Shown: positions 19,115-27,813, counted from the stretch's first letter. The stretch is 64,000 bases of DNA from Caulobacteraceae bacterium (GCA_009773335.1 WRPF01000001.1:1-64000), one strand, 5' to 3'. Numbers and translations are program-made. The notes: generated from the sequence alone by a model not told the origin.

Positions 19115-20034
19115 TGAAAAAGAAGACGATCCTGTTCGCGCTGGTCGCCGCACTCGCTGCAACCGCGCTGACGCCTACTCTCATGGCCCAACCCGCGCCG
19201 GATCCGGCGAAGTGGCGGGTGCTCGATCCGGAAAACACGCTCTACATCGACACGGCGGACGGCCGTATCGTCCTTGAAATGTTTCCGGAAATTGCGCCGC
19301 GCCATGTCGCGCGCGTGAAGGAGCTGACGCGCGCACACTTCTACGATGGGCTCGTGTTCCACCGTGTGATCGACCGCTTCATGGCGCAGACCGGCGACCC
19401 GCAAGGCGACGGCCGCGGCGCGTCGCCGTTGCCGGATCTGCCGCAGGAGTTCACCTTCAAGCGCGGACCGGACCTACCGTTCGTGTCGGCGTCCGAGCAG
19501 AGCGGGTCCTGGCAGGGCTTTTACAAGACTCTCGCTATCGCAACCTACCCCGACGCCCAGATGGCGTTGACGGCGGACGGCAAGACTCGCGCCTGGGCGC
19601 TGCATTGCCCGGGCATCGCCTCCATGGCGCGCTCCGGGATCGTGAACGGGGTCGACCAGGTCAACAGCGCCAACAGCCAGTTCTTCTTGATGCGGGCGCC
19701 GTACCCGTCGCTCGACACCAACTACACCGCGTGGGGCCGCGTGGTCTGGGGCCAGGACGCGGTGATGAAAATTCCGGTCGGGGAGCCGCCGCCGACCCCG
19801 GGCCGGATGCAGACTGTGCGCGTCGCCGTCGACATGCCCGAGGCGGAGCGCGCGCCGATCTATGTGCTTCGCACCGACTCACCTGATTTCCGGCAACTGC
19901 TCGACAAGACACGCCGTGAACGCGGCGCCGATTTTTCCGTCTGCGATGTGCAGATTCCTGTCCGCGTCATTGACCAGAGCGGGCGCAACGAAAGGGAGCG
20001 GCCCTGGTGGCGCAACATTCCTCTGATACCCTGA
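19111..20034 (+). CDS. Exported cyclophilin-type peptidyl-prolyl isomerase
   Basis: 307 residues. It has an N-terminal signal peptide (KKKTILFALVAALAATALTPTLMAQ) and then the cyclophilin fold: FHRVIDRFMAQTGDPQGDG, the insert-containing middle, SMARSGIVNGVDQVNSANSQFFLMRAP, and about 70 extra C-terminal residues. A non-standard segment (SGSWQGFYKTLAIATYPDAQ) interrupts the usual core spacing. It probably folds periplasmic proteins. The ATG at 19111 overlaps the coaD stop. Confidence 0.9.
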   Translation: MMKKKTILFALVAALAATALTPTLMAQPAPDPAKWRVLDPENTLYIDTADGRIVLEMFPEIAPRHVARVKELTRAHFYDGLVFHRVIDRFMAQTGDPQGDGRGASPLPDLPQEFTFKRGPDLPFVSASEQSGSWQGFYKTLAIATYPDAQMALTADGKTRAWALHCPGIASMARSGIVNGVDQVNSANSQFFLMRAPYPSLDTNYTAWGRVVWGQDAVMKIPVGEPPPTPGRMQTVRVAVDMPEAERAPIYVLRTDSPDFRQLLDKTRRERGADFSVCDVQIPVRVIDQSGRNERERPWWRNIPLIP

Positions 20035-20462
20035 TCCTGACGCTCGAAGGCGGGCCTGTCGTCATCAGGACACGGCCCGACCTTGCGCCCAAGCACGTGG
20101 CGCGGATCACGGAACTGGCCGAGAGCGGCTACTATGACGGCCTCACGTTCCACCGTGTGATCGACGGCTTCATGGCGCAGGGCGGTTGCCCGCAAGGCAC
20201 GGGCACAGGCGGTTCGGGCCAGAACATTCCTGCGGAGTTCAACGCGCAACCGCACATCCGTGGCGTGTGCTCCATGGCGCGGTCGTCAAACCCGAACTCG
20301 GGCGACAGCCAGTTCTTCATCTGCCTCGACGACGCGACATTCCTCGACAAGCAGTACACCGCCTGGGGCGAGGTGATCTCCGGGATGGAGCACGTGGACG
20401 CACTGCCGAAAGGCGAGCCGCCGCGCAAACCTGGCAAGATCGTCTCCTTCAAGCGTGGCTGA
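20007..20462 (+). CDS. Cytoplasmic cyclophilin-type peptidyl-prolyl isomerase
   Basis: 151 residues with no signal peptide. The catalytic and binding blocks are standard: FHRVIDGFMAQGGCPQGTGTGGSGQNIPAEF, GVCSMARSSNPNSGDSQFFICLDD and LDKQYTAWGEVISGMEHVDAL. It starts at GTG 20007, inside the last 28 bases of the upstream cyclophilin gene, so the pair is co-transcribed and probably arose by duplication. It catalyses cis-trans isomerisation of Xaa-Pro bonds. Confidence 0.93.
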   Translation: MAQHSSDTLILTLEGGPVVIRTRPDLAPKHVARITELAESGYYDGLTFHRVIDGFMAQGGCPQGTGTGGSGQNIPAEFNAQPHIRGVCSMARSSNPNSGDSQFFICLDDATFLDKQYTAWGEVISGMEHVDALPKGEPPRKPGKIVSFKRG

Positions 20463-21114
20463 ACACCCTCGGCATGCCGACGACCTCGCTGCCCGATGGG
20501 CGCGCCTCATCGCAGCGGCGGGTCTCGGCGAGGCGGGTATGCTCGGCGATAGGCTGATCGCAGCCTACAGTGAAGCGCACCGCCGCTATCACGGTCTCGC
20601 GCATGTTCGGTTCCTGCTCAACGAGATCGACCGGCGTGCCTCCAGCCTCGGCAATGCACGTCTCGTTGCCTTCGCCGCGTGGTTCCACGACGCGATCTAC
20701 GACCCCTCGGCGAAGGACAACGAGGACCGCAGCGCAGGCTGGGCACGACGTGATCTGGCCGTGATGGGACTTCCGGCGACGCAATGCGATGCAGTCGCCC
20801 GGCTGATCCTCATGACCAAGTCCCACCATGCCGGAGACGCGACGCCTGACGAGGCGCTCTTCCTGGACATGGATTTTGCAATTCTTGGCGCAGACCACGA
20901 AGTCTACACGAGATACGCCTCGGGCGTGCGCGAGGAATATGCCGCCGTTCCAGACGCGGCCTTCCGCGCAGGCCGGGCGGCGTTTCTGAAATCGGTTCTC
21001 GGACAGTCACGCATGTTCCGCACGGATTTGTATGAGGAAGAATGCGGCGGACGGGCGCGTGAAAACATGGCGCGGGAAATCGAACGCCTCGAGTCCGGCG
21101 CGCCGCTCATCTGA
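20455..21114 (+). CDS. HD-superfamily metal-dependent phosphohydrolase-like protein
   Basis: 219 residues starting at GTG 20455 within the cyclophilin gene end. RRYHGLAHVRFLLNEI and AFAAWFHDAIYDPSAKDNEDRSA match the 'predicted metal-dependent HD superfamily phosphohydrolase' group (YHxxxH ... HDxxY). The substrate is unknown. It is the last gene of the gyrA-coaD-ppi-ppi run and converges with the NrtR-like gene with no spacer. Confidence 0.8.
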   Translation: MAEHPRHADDLAARWARLIAAAGLGEAGMLGDRLIAAYSEAHRRYHGLAHVRFLLNEIDRRASSLGNARLVAFAAWFHDAIYDPSAKDNEDRSAGWARRDLAVMGLPATQCDAVARLILMTKSHHAGDATPDEALFLDMDFAILGADHEVYTRYASGVREEYAAVPDAAFRAGRAAFLKSVLGQSRMFRTDLYEEECGGRARENMAREIERLESGAPLI

Positions 21115-22083
21115 TCAGTCGCCGCTCGCGCCTTTTGGCGCCGGCACGTGAAAGCCGCCCACCGGGCGTTCGCGCAGCACTTCGCGTCGGAACCTGAAGA
21201 GTTCGGCCGGCCGCCCGCCGGTGCGCGCTTCCAGTTCCCCGGTTCCCACGACCAGCGTTCCGCGTTCCAGAAGGCGGCGGAAATTCTGCTTGTGCAGTTC
21301 GATGCCGGAGATGGCTTCAACGACCCGCTGCAGATGCAGCAGCGTGAAGCGTTCCGGCATGAGTTCGAACACCACGGGCCGGTACTTCAGCTTGCCGCGC
21401 AGGCGCGAAATGGCAGTCGCAAGAATACGGCGGTGATCGGAACGCATGGGCTCGCCAAGGCCTGCGGATATCGGCGTCGCTTCGATCTCGACGCCATCAC
21501 GCCCCTCGAACCGACGGGCGTCGCGTTCGGCCTCCGGCGCCAGCCCGGCTTCGTACACAAGCTCATATCGTTCAAGCGCGCGTTCTTCGTTCCATGCGGC
21601 TCCATCGAGAGCGAACGCCAGGCGTGCGCGGTCGCGGCGCTCCGGGTTTGCGCCGGCCCATTCCCGAAGCCGCGGCGCGATCGCGGCGTCGATGACAGCC
21701 GGGCGTCCGTTGCGCCAGTCCTCCCACGGAAAATAGTCATACCAATCCCGCCACCCCGCGCCGGCCGCGACGACCGTCACCTTGTCCGGCGCCAGCGCGA
21801 GATAACCGATCGACAGCACACGATCCGCATCGGCCGCGAGCGGGGCTTCGCGACCGCGGTCTCCAAAAGTGTAGAGCTGTTCGACATAACCGATCTCGAA
21901 CCCGGTCTGCGCGGTCACCCACTTGCGCAGCGTGAGTTCGAGCGTCCGGTCCCCGGCCGGGTCGAAGAGCCCGAACGGGAGGCTCGTCAACGCCTGATCG
22001 CGGTCGCGCGTGACAAGGACGAACGGCGCATCTTCTGTAGCGGCGACGACCACTGCGGAAAGCCCGAGAACAAGCTGTGTCAC
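21115..22083 (-). CDS. NrtR-like 'NAD regulator' (Nudix-fold plus winged helix)
   Basis: 322 residues. The N-terminal part resembles a Nudix domain (LVLGLSAVVVAATEDAPFVLVTRDRDQALTSLPFGLFDP) whose catalytic Nudix box is degenerate, as in NrtR-type sensors of ADP-ribose. The C-terminal half (RLRGKLKYRPVVFELMPERFTLLHLQRVVEAISGIELHKQNFRRLLER) is the NrtR winged helix. The family represses NAD biosynthesis or salvage genes; no target is in this window. It is co-transcribed behind the phosphatase (4-base overlap). Confidence 0.8.
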   Translation of the reverse strand: MTQLVLGLSAVVVAATEDAPFVLVTRDRDQALTSLPFGLFDPAGDRTLELTLRKWVTAQTGFEIGYVEQLYTFGDRGREAPLAADADRVLSIGYLALAPDKVTVVAAGAGWRDWYDYFPWEDWRNGRPAVIDAAIAPRLREWAGANPERRDRARLAFALDGAAWNEERALERYELVYEAGLAPEAERDARRFEGRDGVEIEATPISAGLGEPMRSDHRRILATAISRLRGKLKYRPVVFELMPERFTLLHLQRVVEAISGIELHKQNFRRLLERGTLVVGTGELEARTGGRPAELFRFRREVLRERPVGGFHVPAPKGASGD

Positions 22084-22601
22084 GCGCCCACCTCGAACAG
22101 GGCGCGCAGTTCGAAGGGCGTATTCTCGCCGGCCTCTTCCCAGCTCAGACCGGGGCCGATCGCGTCGACCGCCGCCGTCATGCGGCCGTTTCGACCCAGT
22201 TCAGCGTCCGCGAGCGCCACAATACGCCGGTTCGGCCAGGCCACGTGCGAGGCGGCGCGCAGCGCCATCGCGATTTCTTCCTCGTCGACCGCCGGGTTGT
22301 GCACGCAAGCCGTGATGAACGCCGTTGCAGTCGAGCGGGAAATGCCCGCGTAGCAGTGGATGAGGATCGGCGCCGTCCGCTCCCAGGTCGTCACGAAGGC
22401 GAGGATTTCCGACATGTGCTCGTGCGCCGGCGCGATCCATCCGGGCGACTCATCCACGATGTCGTGCATGCTCACCTTGAGGTGTCGCGCGGCGGGCGCG
22501 GGAAACTGCGAGTGCGGGTCCAGCAGGCTGATGACGTGTGAAGGTCCGCGAGCCTTCACCACCTCCGTCACGCGCGATAGCGGGCACACAAGAATCGCCA
22601 T
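22080..22601 (-). CDS. Protein tyrosine/dual-specificity phosphatase-like protein
   Basis: 173 residues from ATG 22601 (MAILVCPLSR); the ORF-track version adds an out-of-context N-terminus. ILIHCYAGISRSTATAF is the HCx5R phosphatase loop, and HDIVDESPG supplies a candidate general-acid Asp. In alphaproteobacteria these PTP-like proteins often sit beside the NAD regulator. The substrate is unknown. The downstream NrtR gene overlaps by ATGA; the upstream HD gene ends two bases before its start. Confidence 0.85.
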   Translation of the reverse strand: MAILVCPLSRVTEVVKARGPSHVISLLDPHSQFPAPAARHLKVSMHDIVDESPGWIAPAHEHMSEILAFVTTWERTAPILIHCYAGISRSTATAFITACVHNPAVDEEEIAMALRAASHVAWPNRRIVALADAELGRNGRMTAAVDAIGPGLSWEEAGENTPFELRALFEVGA

Positions 22602-22603
22602 GG

Positions 22604-23227
22604 CTATGTCTCCGCCGCGAGGCGCTGAAATGCGCCGAGAAACTGCACCTGAGCCTCCGCAGCCGATAGCGGCGCCAGATCGAACATGGCTTCCAGCGGC
22701 GGAACGCGGAAGAAGCGCTTGCACTCGTCGTCACTGAACCCGGCGAGTTGGCGCGCCTCAAGATAGGCCGACATCAGGTCCGCGCGTTTGATGAGTGCTT
22801 TCAATGTCGCCGTCGGGTCGGCGGGCAGGCCGAAGCGCAGGTGAATCGCCGCCGCCAGCCGGTGCTCGAAGGCGCGATAATCGAGGCCGAGCGCGTTCTT
22901 GAACGGGCTGATCATGTCGCCGATCACGTACTCCGGCGCGTCGTGCAGGAGCGCGAAGAGCTGGGACGCCTGCGGCAACTTCGGAGACAGGACCCGCACG
23001 ATGTCGAGCACCAAAAGGGAGTGCTGCGCGACCGAAAATGGATGGTCGCCGCGCGTCTGTCCGTTCCAGCGGGCGACGCGCGCCAGGCCGTGGGCGATGT
23101 CCTCGACCTCGATATCCAGGGGGGAGGGATCCAGCAGGTCGAGCTTGCGGCCCGACAGCATCCGTTGCCAGGCGCGCGGCGGCGCGGCGGCGGCCGAACG
23201 CAGGTTTGTGGGCGCGCGCGCGGTCAC
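22604..23227 (-). CDS. HD-domain hydrolase, YfbR-like
   Basis: 207 residues from GTG 23227. Metal-binding HD pattern: WNGQTRGDHPFSVAQHSLLVLDIV, LFALLHDAPEYVIGDMISPFK, and KRADLMSAYLEAR. This arrangement resembles YfbR 5'-nucleotidases and related HD hydrolases. The 336-residue ORF-track start has an unlikely low-complexity extension. It is the first gene of a three-gene minus-strand operon HD-PTP-NrtR. Confidence 0.82.
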   Translation of the reverse strand: MTARAPTNLRSAAAAPPRAWQRMLSGRKLDLLDPSPLDIEVEDIAHGLARVARWNGQTRGDHPFSVAQHSLLVLDIVRVLSPKLPQASQLFALLHDAPEYVIGDMISPFKNALGLDYRAFEHRLAAAIHLRFGLPADPTATLKALIKRADLMSAYLEARQLAGFSDDECKRFFRVPPLEAMFDLAPLSAAEAQVQFLGAFQRLAAET

Positions 23228-23456
23228 GGGCGAATCTCCAGGGAAGGCTTCATGGCGATCATATAGGTCCGGAGCGGCGAAACGCTCGCGGTCCCCTGAC
23301 GGGTGAAACTTTTCTGACGAAACTTTATCCCACGCTTGCGCGCCCCGTGGGAGGGTGGGGCGGGCGGAGCGCTGGCGTGGGGAACGGCGTTGCAGGACAG
23401 GCGCATGAGGCCCATCTCTTGGGCGGCGCCCGGATGCGGGCGCGTGGAGAGTTGGC

Positions 23457-23636
23457 GTGTTCTGGATCGGTATCACCGTCTGCGTGCTTGTCATCGTCGT
23501 GCTGACATGGGTCGGGGCGTCCATGACGCGTCGTGGCTTGCCGAACGACTGGGAAAGCGGCCGTCGCAGCCGCCGCCGCCGCGGCGACCATGGCGCGCCC
23601 ATATTTGGGCCCAACGACCACGACCCCTACGTTTGA
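23457..23636 (+). CDS. Small single-pass membrane protein (missed by ORF track)
   Basis: 59 residues from GTG 23457. A hydrophobic N-terminus, FWIGITVCVLVIVVLTWVGASM, is followed by a basic stretch (RRSRRRRGD) and an acidic/polar tail ending DHDPYV. No family recognised. Codon choice is G+C-rich at third positions, and a hairpin with a short T-run follows the stop, which together support a real small gene. Start codon uncertain. Confidence 0.5.
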   Translation: MFWIGITVCVLVIVVLTWVGASMTRRGLPNDWESGRRSRRRRGDHGAPIFGPNDHDPYV

Positions 23637-23642
23637 CGTGAG

Positions 23643-23672
23643 GCGCTGGACGCAGGGTCGCTTCCAGCGTTT
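23643..23672 (+). terminator. Possible intrinsic terminator after the 59-residue ORF
   Basis: GCGCTGGA and TCCAGCGT pair (8 bp with one G-U) across a 12-base loop, followed by TTT. It lies 7 bases after the stop at 23636. The short T-run makes it a weak candidate. Confidence 0.4.
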
Positions 23673-23702
23673 CATGGGCGGCGTCCAGGAGGCCCCGTGC
23701 TG

Positions 23703-24182
23703 ATGTTCAGGATCCGCCGCGCCTTGCCCAGCGACGCAGATGTAGCGTGTCGTTTTACGATGGCAGCGGCACAGGAGGACGGATCTGCGCCGTCATCTTT
23801 TTCACCGGACTTGTTTCGCCGCGACGCGACGGGTGCAAATTCGGCTCTGGAAATCTGGATCGCCGAAGATATGGCCAGTCGGCCCTGTGGGCAGGCGATC
23901 GCTTGTCGCGGATACGATCTCCATCACGCCATGCCCACCATGGAGCTCCTGCACCTCTATGTGTTGCCGGAGCATCGACGTGACGGGCTTGCCCGCATGC
24001 TGATTGCCGAGGTGGCCAATCGGGCGATGGACCTCGGCGCGCGGGAACTCACCATCACCACGGGCGTCGACAATGCGGTGGCGCGCCGGTTCTTCGCCGC
24101 CATAGGCGCGCGCGAAGACAGACTCGCCCGCTATCTGATCGAGCCGGATGGAATCGAGTGGCTCGCGGCCGAGGCCCAGTAG
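23703..24182 (+). CDS. GNAT-family acetyltransferase
   Basis: About 159 residues from ATG 23703 (GTG 23697 also possible). FRIRRALPSDADVACRFTMAAAQEDG is a GNAT N-terminal strand/helix; MELLHLYVLPEHRRDGLARMLIAEVANRAMDLGARELTITTG holds the acetyl-CoA-binding R/Q-x-x-G-x-A-like motif, and NAVARRFFAAIGARE the final block. The acceptor substrate is unknown. It converges with the TIR-domain gene. Confidence 0.85.
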   Translation: MFRIRRALPSDADVACRFTMAAAQEDGSAPSSFSPDLFRRDATGANSALEIWIAEDMASRPCGQAIACRGYDLHHAMPTMELLHLYVLPEHRRDGLARMLIAEVANRAMDLGARELTITTGVDNAVARRFFAAIGAREDRLARYLIEPDGIEWLAAEAQ

Positions 24183-24201
24183 CGCGATCGGAGGCGTTAG
24201 C

Positions 24202-25770
24202 TTAGATCGGCTGGTTCGCAGCCGGCGGGGTCGAGGGCGCCTCCTCCCCCCCCTCAGCGGAAACGGTCGGCTTTGCAGGCACGACGAGCCTGTCTCCAGC
24301 AAAGATGAGATCGCTGCCCGAGAGAATACGACCATCCGCGAGCAGCAGCTGGCGGGATGCGAGGCACGATGCGTTGCGCTCGGCGATCTGGGCAATACCC
24401 GCCTTGCCATCCATGAACACCCGGCCGGCGACGTCGAACAGACGCTCGCCTTCCATGACTTCCACGGTGACTTCCTTCGCAGTCGGGTTCAGGCGGCAAT
24501 AGTGCAATTTCGATGTCTGGGGCGGCAGGATGGTCTGGAGTGGCGCTTCCTGCAGCGGTCCGGCGACGATCGTCGACTGCGTGGGCGCCGGCGCGATGAT
24601 CGTCGGCGCAGGCGGCGGCTGTGGCGTCGTCGCCGCTTCGACCCGCGGCGCCGGCGCCGCGATGATGCTCGGCTTCGGCGCGGCTGCGGTGGGCGGCGGG
24701 GCGGGCAATGACGGCAGGAGCGGCGGCGATTGAGTATCCGTTGAGGCGGTGTCGAACGTCGGCGCGCTCTTGGTCGGCAAGAGGTTCTTGAGCTGAGGGC
24801 CGGCGACGATCAACCCGAGGCCGAGGGCCACCGCCGCGATCGGCCAAAACACGACGCCGCCGCCTGAGCGGGCCCGCACGCGACCGAACCTTTCGCCATG
24901 CATCTCCCTGAGGTCGCGCGGATCGATGAGATCGGCAATCACCTCAGCCGGTGCTCCCGATCGCTGCAGACCGGCGGCGGCCAGCGATGCAGAGAACGGC
25001 AGCGCCAGGCGCCCGATGTGGCCCCAGAACTCCTTGTCGTTGCGCGACAGCGCCTCGGCGTAGATGCGCGCCAACCCTCTGCCCGCCGTACCCGCATCGC
25101 TGAAATCGACGAGCGCAGCGCGGATATCGCTCGGATAATCCATGGCGGCCAGCGCAGCATAACCCGAACGGAACGCTGCCTCGCGGCGCGTGGCGGCGAG
25201 TGCGGGAAGGGATTTTCCACCTCGCTGTCCCTGATCCGCGCGCAGATACGCGAACTGGGAGGCGAGGCGCCGCTGGGCCTCCTCAGCCGGGAGAACCGCG
25301 CCGGCGCCGGTCGTCGGCGCCGCGACCGGGCCGCGCGCCTTTAGCGCGCGAACGCGACCGGCCACCGGAGCCAGCTTGCGGTCAAGCATCTCTGCGGCGG
25401 TCTGGTTCCAGCCGTTCGGGGCGACGTCGCCCTCGAAGACGTCGGTGACTTCGAGGCCGGGGCCTTCGCGGAAAATCGTCGGGATGAGGTCCCGTTCCAG
25501 CGCCGGATCGGAGCGGATCGATACCGTCTGCCCGAAGTGGCCGCCGATGGCCGCCTCCGTCTGAAGCCAGTCCGCGCGCAATGCGTCCCTTGACCAGAGC
25601 GCCACGACAGCGACGCACGCGTCGACCTCGTCATAGAGCCGGGTCGGCCAGTTCGGAGCGTACTGCAGTGGGCCGCGCGAGACAGACAGCCCGGTCCTCT
25701 CCAACGCCTTGGATATCCGCAGGGCAAGTTCCGCGTCGGTGGGCGCGTAGGTAAGGAAGACATCAGCCAT
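24202..25770 (-). CDS. TIR-domain protein with transmembrane segment and C-terminal periplasmic module
   Basis: 522 residues from ATG 25770. Residues 1-130 look like a TIR domain: ADVFLTYAPTDAELALRISKALERTGLSV, CVAVVALWSRDALRADW and WLQTEAAIG, where Trp68-x3-Glu72 has the spacing of the catalytic Glu in NAD-cleaving TIRs such as SARM1. A helical middle follows, one membrane segment at about 305-324 (VFWPIAAVALGLGLIVAG), a Pro/Ala-rich linker (330-415), and a C-terminal domain (418-500) with LFDVAGRVFMDGKAGIAQIAERN...SDLIFAGDRLVVP that recalls LysM-like modules. The N-terminus would be cytoplasmic. NADase activity is inference. Confidence 0.7.
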   Translation of the reverse strand: MADVFLTYAPTDAELALRISKALERTGLSVSRGPLQYAPNWPTRLYDEVDACVAVVALWSRDALRADWLQTEAAIGGHFGQTVSIRSDPALERDLIPTIFREGPGLEVTDVFEGDVAPNGWNQTAAEMLDRKLAPVAGRVRALKARGPVAAPTTGAGAVLPAEEAQRRLASQFAYLRADQGQRGGKSLPALAATRREAAFRSGYAALAAMDYPSDIRAALVDFSDAGTAGRGLARIYAEALSRNDKEFWGHIGRLALPFSASLAAAGLQRSGAPAEVIADLIDPRDLREMHGERFGRVRARSGGGVVFWPIAAVALGLGLIVAGPQLKNLLPTKSAPTFDTASTDTQSPPLLPSLPAPPPTAAAPKPSIIAAPAPRVEAATTPQPPPAPTIIAPAPTQSTIVAGPLQEAPLQTILPPQTSKLHYCRLNPTAKEVTVEVMEGERLFDVAGRVFMDGKAGIAQIAERNASCLASRQLLLADGRILSGSDLIFAGDRLVVPAKPTVSAEGGEEAPSTPPAANQPI

Positions 25771-25923
25771 GATGAACGTGGTTAACAAAATACTGTGACG
25801 GCGCAAACCATCGGTTTGGTAATTCCCGCATTCTTGCCGGGGTGTAGCTTGGGGGCAGCAGCGAAAAGACTTCGCCCGGCGCCCAGAATCCCGATCTTAT
25901 GATCGCATGAGCATGGGAGCATC

Positions 25924-27732
25924 GTGGTGAGCGCGGCGGCGAAACCGGCGCCTCAGGATGGGCCGCGAGCGTTTCTCGGCGTGCAGCGTTCGCTCACGGG
26001 CAAGCTCTGGCGGACCAAGGATGTGGACGACAAGGTCGTCTCCGACCACCGTAGATTGCAGGGTCTGCCGGAAATAGCAGCCCGGCTGCTGGCGGCGCGG
26101 GGGGTCGGCGTCGCGGAAGCCCGGGCGTTTCTCGAGCCGACGCTACGGCAGTTCTTCCCCGATCCATCCTCCTTCAAGGACATGGATATCGCCGCGCGCG
26201 TCATCGAGGACGCCATCGTCTCCGGCCGACCGACTGCGGTTTTTGCGGATTATGACGTCGACGGCGGCACGTCGGCTGCTCAACTTGTCCGCTATTTCCG
26301 GGCCCGGGGCAGGGTGCTTACGATCTACGTGCCGGACCGGATGACCGAGGGCTACGGACCGACGGCTGGCGCGTTCGCCCGGCTGAAGGCCATGGGCGTT
26401 GAACTGGTCATCACCGTCGACTGCGGCGCGGCCGCGCACGAACCGCTTGAAGCCGCCGCCGCCATGGGGCTCGACCTTGTGGTGCTTGACCACCACCTCA
26501 TGTCCGGGCCGCCGCCGCCAGCGCTGGCGGTCGTGAACCCGAACCGACATGACTGCACCGCCGGCCAGGGCGACCTGACGGCGGCTGGCGTGGTGATGGT
26601 CACGCTCACAGCGGTGAACAGGGAAGCACGCCGGCGCGGCTCCGTCGGGTCGAACAATCTGCCGGACCTCCTTTCGAATCTGGATCTCGCGGCGCTGGGG
26701 ACGGTCTGCGATGTGGCGCCGCTGACGAAGTTCAACCGCGCCATGGTCGCCCAAGGCCTCCGGGTCCTTGCGCGCGGGGAAAACATCGGCCTGAAGGCGC
26801 TCGCAGCGAGCGCAGGCAAGGCGCAGGTCGGATCCGTCTATGATCTCGGCTTCATTCTTGGCCCGCGTCTCAACGCCGGTGGCAGGGTTGGCGATGCGTC
26901 GCTCGCCACACGTCTCCTCTCAACCGACGATCCTGCCGAGGCCGCCGATCTCGCGGCCCAGCTCGAACATCTCAATGCCGACCGACGCGTCAGGGAGGCG
27001 GAGATGCTCGTTGCGGCCCAGGCCATGGCGGAAACCGAGGCCGCTTCGCGGGCGGTCGCCGTCGTGGGCGATCCGTCGTGGCACCCAGGGGTTATCGGCA
27101 TCGCGGCGGGTCGGCTCAAGGACAGGATCATGAAGCCCACCATCGTCCTGGGCGGCGGGGGCGAGAGCGAACCGGCCAAGGGCTCCGGCAGGTCTGTCCC
27201 GGGGGTCAACCTCGGTCGGGCGGTCGCCGCGGCCGCCGAGGCAGGCGTGCTCAGGGCCGGCGGCGGGCACGCCATGGCCGCAGGATGCACGGTGGACTGG
27301 AACAGGGTGCAGGATCTCCGCGATTTTCTGTCGGAAAACCTCGCTGCCGAGCTTGCCGGCGCGGACGGGGAAGCACGCGCGTTATGGATCGATGCGACCG
27401 CCTCTATTGGCGCGGCTACGCCGGAACTCATGACGGCGCTCGAACGGATCGGGCCGTTCGGTCCCGGTCACCCCGAGCCGGTCTTCGCGCTGCCCGAAGT
27501 GCGTGTGCAGTACGCAAGTGCGGTAAAGGGAGAGCACGTGCGGTTTGTGCTTGAGGACGCGCGCGGCGCGCGGATCCGCGGCATTTCGTTCAGATCGGCG
27601 ACGACGGCGCTGGGCGAGGCTCTGCTGGCGCGCGAGGGCGCGTTCCATGCGGCAGTGAAGCTCAAGCGCGACACCTATGGCGGCGGAGACCGGGTCGAGG
27701 CGGAACTGCTGGACGCCGCGCCGCTGGGGTGA
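25924..27732 (+). CDS. recJ: Single-stranded-DNA-specific exonuclease RecJ
   Basis: A 602-residue DHH-family 5'-3' exonuclease for recombination and mismatch repair. VFADYDVDGGTSAAQLVRYF is motif I, ITVDCGAAAHEPL and VVLDHHLMSGP are the metal motifs, RLNAGGRVGDA follows, and the DHHA1 part has GGGHAMAAGCTVDW. The C-terminal OB-like segment is present, so the gene is full length. GTG starts at 25924 and 25927 are both possible. It is transcribed alone, divergent from the TIR gene across about 150 bases. Confidence 0.95.
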   Translation: MVSAAAKPAPQDGPRAFLGVQRSLTGKLWRTKDVDDKVVSDHRRLQGLPEIAARLLAARGVGVAEARAFLEPTLRQFFPDPSSFKDMDIAARVIEDAIVSGRPTAVFADYDVDGGTSAAQLVRYFRARGRVLTIYVPDRMTEGYGPTAGAFARLKAMGVELVITVDCGAAAHEPLEAAAAMGLDLVVLDHHLMSGPPPPALAVVNPNRHDCTAGQGDLTAAGVVMVTLTAVNREARRRGSVGSNNLPDLLSNLDLAALGTVCDVAPLTKFNRAMVAQGLRVLARGENIGLKALAASAGKAQVGSVYDLGFILGPRLNAGGRVGDASLATRLLSTDDPAEAADLAAQLEHLNADRRVREAEMLVAAQAMAETEAASRAVAVVGDPSWHPGVIGIAAGRLKDRIMKPTIVLGGGGESEPAKGSGRSVPGVNLGRAVAAAAEAGVLRAGGGHAMAAGCTVDWNRVQDLRDFLSENLAAELAGADGEARALWIDATASIGAATPELMTALERIGPFGPGHPEPVFALPEVRVQYASAVKGEHVRFVLEDARGARIRGISFRSATTALGEALLAREGAFHAAVKLKRDTYGGGDRVEAELLDAAPLG

Positions 27733-27743
27733 TGTCGGCGCGC

Positions 27744-27773
27744 TTGCCTCCGGCGTCGGAGCCGACTATATCC
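27744..27773 (+). promoter_or_regulatory. Probable promoter for tRNA-Glu
   Basis: TTGCCTC, about 14 bases, GACTATATC. It is a good Caulobacter-type -35/-10 pair about 40 bases before tRNA-Glu. Confidence 0.45.
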
Positions 27774-27813
27774 CCCGGCTCGCGCGCGGGCGCGCCCTCG
27801 ATGCGTTTCCCGT

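Noticed and set aside
24202-25806. Calling the TIR gene and recJ a two-gene defence system
   Set aside because: They are divergent, recJ is a normal housekeeping RecJ, and nothing links them beyond adjacency.
25771-25923. CtrA-type TTAA-N7-TTAA site near GGTTAACAAAATACTG upstream of recJ
   Set aside because: Only one half-site is present; the second TTAA at the required spacing is missing.
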